NCBI GenBank assembly: GCA_029339195.1
Contig: JAPTJF010000268.1
Location: 1 to 64,000, forward strand
From: Micractinium sp. NFX-FRZ
Taxonomy: Eukaryota; Chlorophyta; Trebouxiophyceae; Chlorellales; Chlorellaceae
Direction of reading: 5' to 3'
Length of the DNA: 64,000 nt
The stretch's first letter is position 1. Every line of letters starts with the position of its first letter. Both the position numbers and the translations under genes were made by a program. This document shows, piece after piece, positions 58,201 through 64,000 of this stretch. The notes beneath the pieces were generated by a model. The model searched no databases and was not told the DNA's origin. It saw only the letters and a list, made by a program, of their open reading frames with translations.

Positions 58201-61200
58201 CAGGGCGGGCTTGGGCAGGCAATGGGCAGCCCAGGGTGTCCTCCTGCCGCGCAGCTTCTCTGCTTCCAGAAGATGCTATCCGCCCCCTTGCCGCACTCCA
58301 GCCTGCGCAGTACAACTAGCAGCACTGACCCTTGCCAGCCCCATGCCTGCCCCCTCCCCTCCACCCTGTTCCCCACGCCAGGAGCACCTGCGTGCGCGCA
58401 TCCAGCGCCAGCTGTCGCGCCTCTCCCGCCCCGACTACATCCAGAGCCTGGAGGTGGTAGGGGTGGACCCGGGGGGCGCGGCGCCCACGCTGCGCAACCT
58501 GCGTGCGCTGCCGCAGCCCGAGGCCTCCATCTGGCCGCAGCTGCTGTTCGACATGCGGTACCAGGGTGAGGGAGGGGGCGGGGTGGGGCTGATAGGGGCA
58601 GTCGGAATGGCCTGGGCGGGGCGGGGCTGGGCGGGGCGGAAAACAGCCTCCAGATCATGGCTTGCATGCTGGAAGTAAGGATCTTGGAGGCGAAACTGCA
58701 CCGCTGCTGGTCACTCGTCCATTCTTCACCTGCTTGGCCTGCTGCTGTCACCACCCAAGGCTTCCCTCCCTTCCTCGGCGCCCCTGCCTGGCTGCTCGCT
58801 GCTGCTGCCCACACCTGCTCTTCTCACACCGTCGGTGCACGCCTTCTGCACCTTCTCCCCCACCTCCACGCACTTCCACCAGGCGCCTTCACCGTGACAA
58901 TTGAGCTGAAAATTGACATCCGGGATGCAGCTGCCTGGGGCCGTCTGGATCACGCGCTCACGCGGCTGGCAGAGGGCAAGCATCGCGGCAAGGGAGGCGC
59001 GGCCGGAGGGCCGCCGCCGCACGCTGCCTCTGCGCCCGTCCTGGGCGGCAGCGGCGGAGGGGGCGAGGAGGAGGGGGAGGAGGAGGGGGGCTTTGAGCAG
59101 CTGGCTGGCGCCGAAAGCTTAAGCTCTGCCGCCTCGCTGGCGGCAGTTGGTGACAGCACGGCGGACGCCAGCAAGGCGGGCGGCAAGGGCGGTAGCCGCG
59201 GCATGTTTGGTGGCATCCGCCAGTCAGCTGCCAGGAAGCTGCGCCAGCTGGCGGAGAACACAGCCGTGCAGATTGCCCGGTGAGTGCCCGTTGTTGCCGA
59301 TGGGCGGGCCCAGCAGCCCATGCCCCTTCCTTGTTCCCCTATGCCCCCGTTGCTCTGCTTCTCCACCCTCGCTTGCCCTGCCCACACTGCCTCACCCGCT
59401 CTCCCCATGCCTGCCCCGCCGCTCCCCTTCCCTGGCAGCATCCCGCTGCGCCTGAGCCTGACGTTCAGCCTTCTGGAGGGCACGATGGTTGCCTGGCTGC
59501 CTCCTCCCCCGGGCAACCGCCTCTTCTACTCCTTTGTGACGCCGCCCAACCTGGAGCTGACTGCGCGCCCCGAGGTGCGCCCTGCGCTGGTGCTTTGTGT
59601 TCGGCAGCAGGGGGGATGGGGTGGCTGCCGTAGCAGGGCGCTGGGCAAGGGGCGCCCTGCATTAGCAGTGGCGGTAGTGTCACGTTGCCCTGTTGCCCTG
59701 TTGAGCCCACGTTTGCCCGCCCAGACCACCCCCCTCATCCATGCACTGTGTCCAACCTTGTGCATCCAACCGTGCGCCGGCCTGCCCTCAGATGGCGGGG
59801 CGGCTGCTCAAGTACAGCTACCACGTGGCGCGCGTGAGCCACTGGGTGGAGCAGCGCATGCGGGCAGCCCTGACCAAGACCATGGTCTTTCCAGGTGGGC
59901 AGAGCGAGCTGGGAGAGGGGCAGCGGCACACAGCCCAGGGCGGCGTGGGTTCCCAGCATGGGAGCAACAGCAATCAGCGGTGCAGCTGTTAGCGGGATAG
60001 GGGGAAAGCAGGCGGAGCACGTGCAGCTCGCGAGCATGCCGTGCCTGCGCCTGATCAGCTCCTGATGCATGTCCAAACCCCATGCCGCCTGCCCCTGCCC
60101 GGCTGCTCCCTGCAGGCGGCGGCGACATCCCGCTGCTGCCGCTGATGGCATTGGACCACCCCAATGCAGCCGACGGCCTGCCCTCCTTGGGGCGCTACAT
60201 GCACCAGCAGGCAAGCGAAGCGGCAGACAAAGCAAAGGGGCGGCGGCAGCAGCAGCAGGCGCAGCATGAAGCAGCAGAGGAGGAGGAGGAGGAGCACGCG
60301 GCAGCAGGCGACGAGCAGCAGCCGCCGCAGCAGGGGCAGGATGCAGCAGCTGAGGGGGATGAGGGGGAGCGGGCAGAAGATGCAAAGCAGGACGAGGGCA
60401 CGCTTGCAGCGGCGGCAGCAGCAGCAGTGGCAGGCACAGAGGTCATTCCTGACGCTGGTGTTGAAGGCACTCGAGAGCAGGCTGTTGCAGCGCCTCAGCC
60501 CACAGTTATGGCTGCTGAAGCGGAGGCACAGCCTGGGCCTGGCAGCGAGGGCATCCAGGCAGCTGGCGCAGCCGCAGTGGGAGCACCCCCTGCCAGGGAG
60601 GAGCAGCAGGCGCAGCAGGCACAGCAGCAGGCACCAGAGGCGGCTGCTCCTGTGAGCAGCGAGCAGCAGCCGGAGCAGCCTATTACGGTGCAGCAGCAGC
60701 AGGGCAGCTCAAGTCAGGAGGAGCTTGCAGGCGAGCCTTCCCTCTCGGCTGTGCTGCTTGCACAGCAGAGCGGCGCACTTGCTGCGGATGCAGCGGCAGC
60801 AGAGGCAGGGGCAGAGGGCCCAGCAGCTGCCGCAGCCTCCACCATAAGCCACGCAAACGGACACCTTGTCAGCCCTCGCTACGGCAACGGACGCTCCGAC
60901 ACTGCAGAGGCAGCGTCGCCCACTCCTGCACCCCCCGACTTCCCAGTCCTGGCAGGGGGTATCAGCCGAGCCAGCAGCGGCCACCTGTCGGCTGCGGAAG
61001 CCTGGGAGGCGGCAATGGCGGTGGAGGCGCGCTCCGGCGAGGCCCCCACGCCACGCTTTGCCAGCCAGCAGTGGCAGGTGCAGCCCGCGGCGGCGGCAGC
61101 GGCAGCGCCGCCGGCACCGCTGGCAGGAGGCCTGGGGCAGGGGGCGCAGCAGGCGGGTGCCGGGCAGGAAGACCCGCCGGCACCGCGCCGGCCCTCTCTG

Positions 61201-61567
61201 CAGCTCAAGCTGTCTGCCACCCGCAGCCTGGACCCAGACTTCACCCGATCGGCAGAGCACACCGGGTTTGGAGAGGCGCCGCCCACCGCCCTGCCAAACT
61301 ACAGCAGCACGACCGTGCGGCGCACGCTGTCGGCGCGCTCCGACGGCGGCTCCACCGCAGTGCGCGGCAGCCGCGAGGCTGTGGGTGCCGCGATCAGCCG
61401 CAGCCTGGCGTCGCTGCGCAGGCAGGGCAGCAGCCTGACCCCGCAGCACGCCCAGGAGGCGGCGGCGCATGCTGGGCAGCTGATGGAGCAGGCTGCGGCC
61501 CAGGCCAGCCTGCCGCCGACATGCCAGCAGCAGCAGCAGCAGCAGCACACCAGCAGCCCATCCCACC

Positions 61568-61598
<31 letters not shown>

Positions 61599-61941
61599 CA
61601 CCAGCAGCCCATCCCACCACGAGCAGCAGCAGCAGCAGCAGCAGGGCAGCCCTGGCTCGCCGCCGACAGAGGGCGGCAGCCCTCTGCCCGGCGACCCGCG
61701 CCGCCTGCGCCAGGCGGGGTCGCTGAAAGAGCAGGCGGGCCGGCTGTCTGGCAAGTTTATGAACCGTGTGAACGCGGCAGGCAAAGCGCTGGCCTTGCAG
61801 GTGCACGACCTGCAGCAGCAGCGGGCAGCCACCCGCCTGGCGCGAGCATCCACCACCGGCGGTGGTGTGGGCGGCGACTGCGAGCAGCCGCGCAGCCCCA
61901 GCAGCCACGTGCGCAGCCCCAGCCAGAACGATGCCCTTTGA
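55287..61941 (+). CDS. TM-PH-SMP lipid-transfer protein (Nvj2/TEX2-like)
   Basis: Nine exons: 55287-55514, 55678-56308, 56591-57183, 57520-58128, 58382-58565, 58883-59279, 59439-59574, 59792-59894, 60116-61941; 1,568 residues. A hydrophobic segment near 34-75 (LHSLPAILFPTGLLASVVTL...) should anchor it in the ER. A PH-like region follows (to about 330; LEGEQAFYLWADD, WLHGLGWWCQDGERL). The SMP lipid-binding domain runs from about 660 to 980: NAFITRVGFDLLRRPDF, LSRPDYIQSLEVVGVDPG, LLFDMRYQGAFTVTIELKID, PPPGNRLFYSFVTPPNLEL, ending FPGGGDIPLLPL; a Gly/Glu-rich insertion splits it. Such proteins move lipids at ER-organelle contacts. The last exon adds ~600 low-complexity residues with Gln/Ala runs. 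The start is uncertain: the 55287 ATG leads into the TM segment, but an upstream exon ending at the acceptor near 55386 is possible. Confidence 0.85.
57655..57720 (+). repeat. 24 bp in-frame repeat coding SLGVGGSS
   Basis: AGCCTGGGCGTCGGCGGCAG occurs in tandem within exon 4 of the SMP-domain gene and encodes a Ser/Gly linker. It is in frame and probably varies in copy number. Confidence 0.8.
61524..61644 (+). repeat. CAG-rich in-frame repeats in the last SMP-gene exon
   Basis: Runs of CAG alternate with two identical copies of a block coding HTSSPSHHE (61546 and 61597 areas). The result is three glutamine runs of six to eight separated by the same nine residues. The unit is in frame, so length changes would not break the protein. 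Confidence 0.9.
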
Positions 61942-62121
61942 TCGAGGTTGGCGGGCGTGCAGCCTAAATTGTAGCAATGGCGGCCTGGAAAGCGTCATGG
62001 CGTGTTTCCCTCTGCCGCTGCGCCACCCAACTGCCCCTTTGTGAGTGCGCGTGTGTGTGCGTGCCCGTAGCGCCCTCTGTATTGCCCCCCTGCTTCCGTG
62101 TTGGAACATGTTGAAAAGTTC

Positions 62122-62126
62122 TTACA
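62122..62126 (-). terminator. TGTAA poly(A) signal of the wax-synthase-like gene
   Basis: TTACA on the plus strand gives TGTAA on the minus strand, 54 nt past the wax-synthase-like stop codon. It lies in the 238 bp gap where this gene converges with the SMP-domain gene. Confidence 0.6.
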
Positions 62127-62179
62127 AGCTGTGCTTAGCATCTGAGATAGAGCCGCTGCTCACGCGCACGCATGCTGCA

Positions 62180-63787
62180 TCACTGATGCACCGTGCCCGC
62201 CAGCGCTTGGAAGCTGCGCTCCATGCGGGCCACGAAGGCGTGCAGTGTGGGGATGCGCTCGGCAGGCTCAAAAAAGAGGAAGTGGGCCACCACAAGCAGG
62301 GTGCCCAGTGCCAGCGCGGTGCGCAGCGGCCGCGGCGGCTTGATGCCTGCCTGGCCCAGGCGGTCCAGCAGCCAGCGCTCAGCAAGGATCAAGGGCCCCT
62401 GCAGCAGCATGCCAATACAGAAGTGGAGCGGGCACAGCGGTTGGGAAGATGGCTTGCTTGCAGCGGCTTGGTGGCGTGCCTGCTGGGACCCCATGTGCGG
62501 GGAGGATGGCATGCTCAGGTGCACGGGGGTGCGGCAGGCAGCTGCCTCTGTATTGGAAGGTACTGCCCAGCCAGCCAGGTCGGGGAGCCCACCCCTGGCT
62601 TGCCTGGAGGGAGAAGAAGGCGAGCCAGGCCAGGCCCGGTGTGAAGGAGCCCGCTGTGATGGCCCACACTATGGCTTCGTGGATGACGCCGCTGGCCAGG
62701 CAGGCCACGCACAGCGCAAGCTCTGGCCGGCCCCTGCCAGACGCTGCCACGGCTGCTGCGCCTACTGCGTGCAGCTGGCGCCGTGGCCGCCGCACCCAGC
62801 TCCCCTCGAGCAAGGGCTCATAGACCGTCGTGCGCACGGCATTGCCGGCTGCCAGGTTCCAGCACCTGCGGCGCATGGGCGGACAAGGCTGAGCCCATTG
62901 ATTGACTGCCATTTTTTTGTGTGCCCAGGGGCATTGGGCAGCAGAGGCAGCACGGCAAGCCACGTGGCAGGCCCGCCCCGAGTGGTGCACCCACCGCCAG
63001 AAGTCGGCAATGCTCTGCGCTCGCCAGGGCGGGTGGAAGAGGGGCTGCAGCCGCAGGCCCAGGCAGGTGTGCGCCACAGCTGCCACTCCATCCATGTTCA
63101 GTCCTGTGCATGGGGGTGACAGGGGGCGACAGGTGAGCAGTACTGGAAGAATCGAGGTGGGCCGACAGAGCCCCAAGCCTGTTTCCTCTCTCAAACGATG
63201 AGAACAACTGCCTCGACTAGACTAGAGCCTCAAGTGCATACCAGGGTTCGCACAGGCGCAATCCCCTTGTACTTGGCCCAGCAGCCCTGCTCACCCAGCC
63301 AGCCGTACATCGCCAGCACATACAGCATCTCCCGAACCAGCACCGGCGGCCAGGCAACCAGGCCCAGCAGCGCCGCTGTAGTCAGTGCCGCGTTGGCTGC
63401 CGACCTGGCCACCAAGGTGCTGACCTTGCTGCTGCCGCCGCTGCTGCCCTCACGCTTGGCGCCACCTTCTGCTGCTACTGGCAGCAGCGGGAGGGCGTAG
63501 AGCGCCAGGAACTGTGCCGCCGTCCAGGGCCCGGCCAGCAGCGGGCCGCGGCCGCAGTAGAGCGCGACGGCTTTGGAGGAGGCCAGCCAGCCAGCAAGGA
63601 AAGCGACCATGCCTCGGGTGGTGTCTGTGGCTGGGTCGAAGAGCAGTGCCAGGGCGCAGTTGGTGGCGACGATTGCAGACACCAGGTAGGCGCTGGGCCG
63701 GCCATGGCGGGCCTGGCTGTGCAGTGTGATGCCGCTGACCGTCAGTGCAGCCAGGCTGGTGAGGGCAGCGGTTGTGTAGCTGAGCAT
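62180..63787 (-). CDS. MBOAT wax-synthase-like O-acyltransferase
   Basis: Four exons on the minus strand: 63787-63295, 63103-62995, 62865-62604, 62398-62180; 360 residues. It is hydrophobic with about eight possible membrane helices. The motifs SIADFWR...CWN (near 195-204) and ASGVIHE with His263 match the DFW and invariant histidine of the plant/algal wax synthase branch of membrane-bound O-acyltransferases. These ER enzymes join a fatty acyl-CoA to a fatty alcohol or a related acceptor; the true substrate here is unknown. The ATG at 63787 is the first in frame; an upstream GTG-initiated extension lacks ATG. Exon 1 was ended at CTGG/GTGAGC because only that donor keeps the DFW exon in frame. 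Intron 3 starts with GC (CAG/GCAAGC) and phases match only with that donor. Confidence 0.75.
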
Positions 63788-64000
63788 GGGAGGGACGAGA
63801 GGCTGGCAGCCCTCTGCAGCCAGTTTGAAAAACGTGTGGCTGGGGAATGAGGGCGGCGGGCGGGCGGGCGGCGACGGGATACTGCCTGGCACTGCTGGAT
63901 CAAGGCGGCGGCGTCTGTCCTAATGCTAGACGCGGCATACCTGCACCGGGCAGCACGCTCACACCTGCGGCGGTAAGGAGAGAGCCTCTACCAATGGCTT
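63788..64000. promoter_or_regulatory. Upstream region of the wax-synthase-like gene
   Basis: The last 213 bp should hold the promoter or 5' UTR of the minus-strand wax-synthase-like gene. No other feature is visible before the window ends. Confidence 0.35.

Overview
The window reads as nuclear DNA of a GC-rich green alga, most likely a Chlorella-like trebouxiophyte. That placement is inferred from four things: almost every gene is split by short GT-AG introns with CAG acceptors; TGTAA-type poly(A) signals follow several stop codons; a nuclear gene for a chloroplast-targeted protein (PetC) is present; and plant-type families such as SAC9 with a WW domain and MBOAT wax-synthase-like enzymes occur. 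No operons, rRNA, tRNA or CRISPR arrays were seen. Exon models were built by hand from splice sites and reading phase; nearly all models sum to an exact multiple of three.

Layout. 1-760: a minisatellite of alternating ~57 and ~101 bp units. 1230-12348 (-): a 21-exon protein-kinase-like gene with DPG instead of DFG and one in-frame TAG. 13514-15394 (+): armadillo-repeat/MYND protein. 15945-20314 (+): F-box/LRR protein. 20899-22707 (-): petC, the Rieske subunit of cytochrome b6f. 23509-25614 (+): purine phosphoribosyltransferase. 26588-29698 (-): FemAB/GNAT-like protein. 30460-31145 (+): a decayed partial copy of the phosphoribosyltransferase gene, including its 3' flank. 31610-32859 (+): secreted protein with two I29 (cathepsin propeptide)-like segments and no protease. 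33581-43502 (-): chloroplast-type RimO methylthiotransferase. A complete VID27-like gene (36702-40955, +) sits inside one 5.0 kb RimO intron. 44629-45684 (+): TAPR1/HAPSTR1-like protein. 46536-54783 (-): SAC9-like phosphoinositide phosphatase. 55287-61941 (+): TM-PH-SMP lipid-transfer protein of the Nvj2/TEX2 type. 62180-63787 (-): MBOAT wax-synthase-like acyltransferase.

The genes are mostly unrelated housekeeping functions rather than one pathway, although SAC9, the SMP protein and the wax synthase all act on membrane lipids. Neighbours are often divergent or convergent.

The most unusual window-wide signal is in the introns. In at least seven places, in four different genes, an intron carries decayed tandem copies of the edge of the adjacent exon, splice site included, at spacings of roughly 60-260 bp. 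This gives decoy splice sites and suggests intron growth by local tandem duplication across exon borders. Other notable points are four GC-AG introns, the nested antisense gene, the in-frame stop in the kinase-like gene, and a palindromic poly(A) signal shared by two convergent genes.
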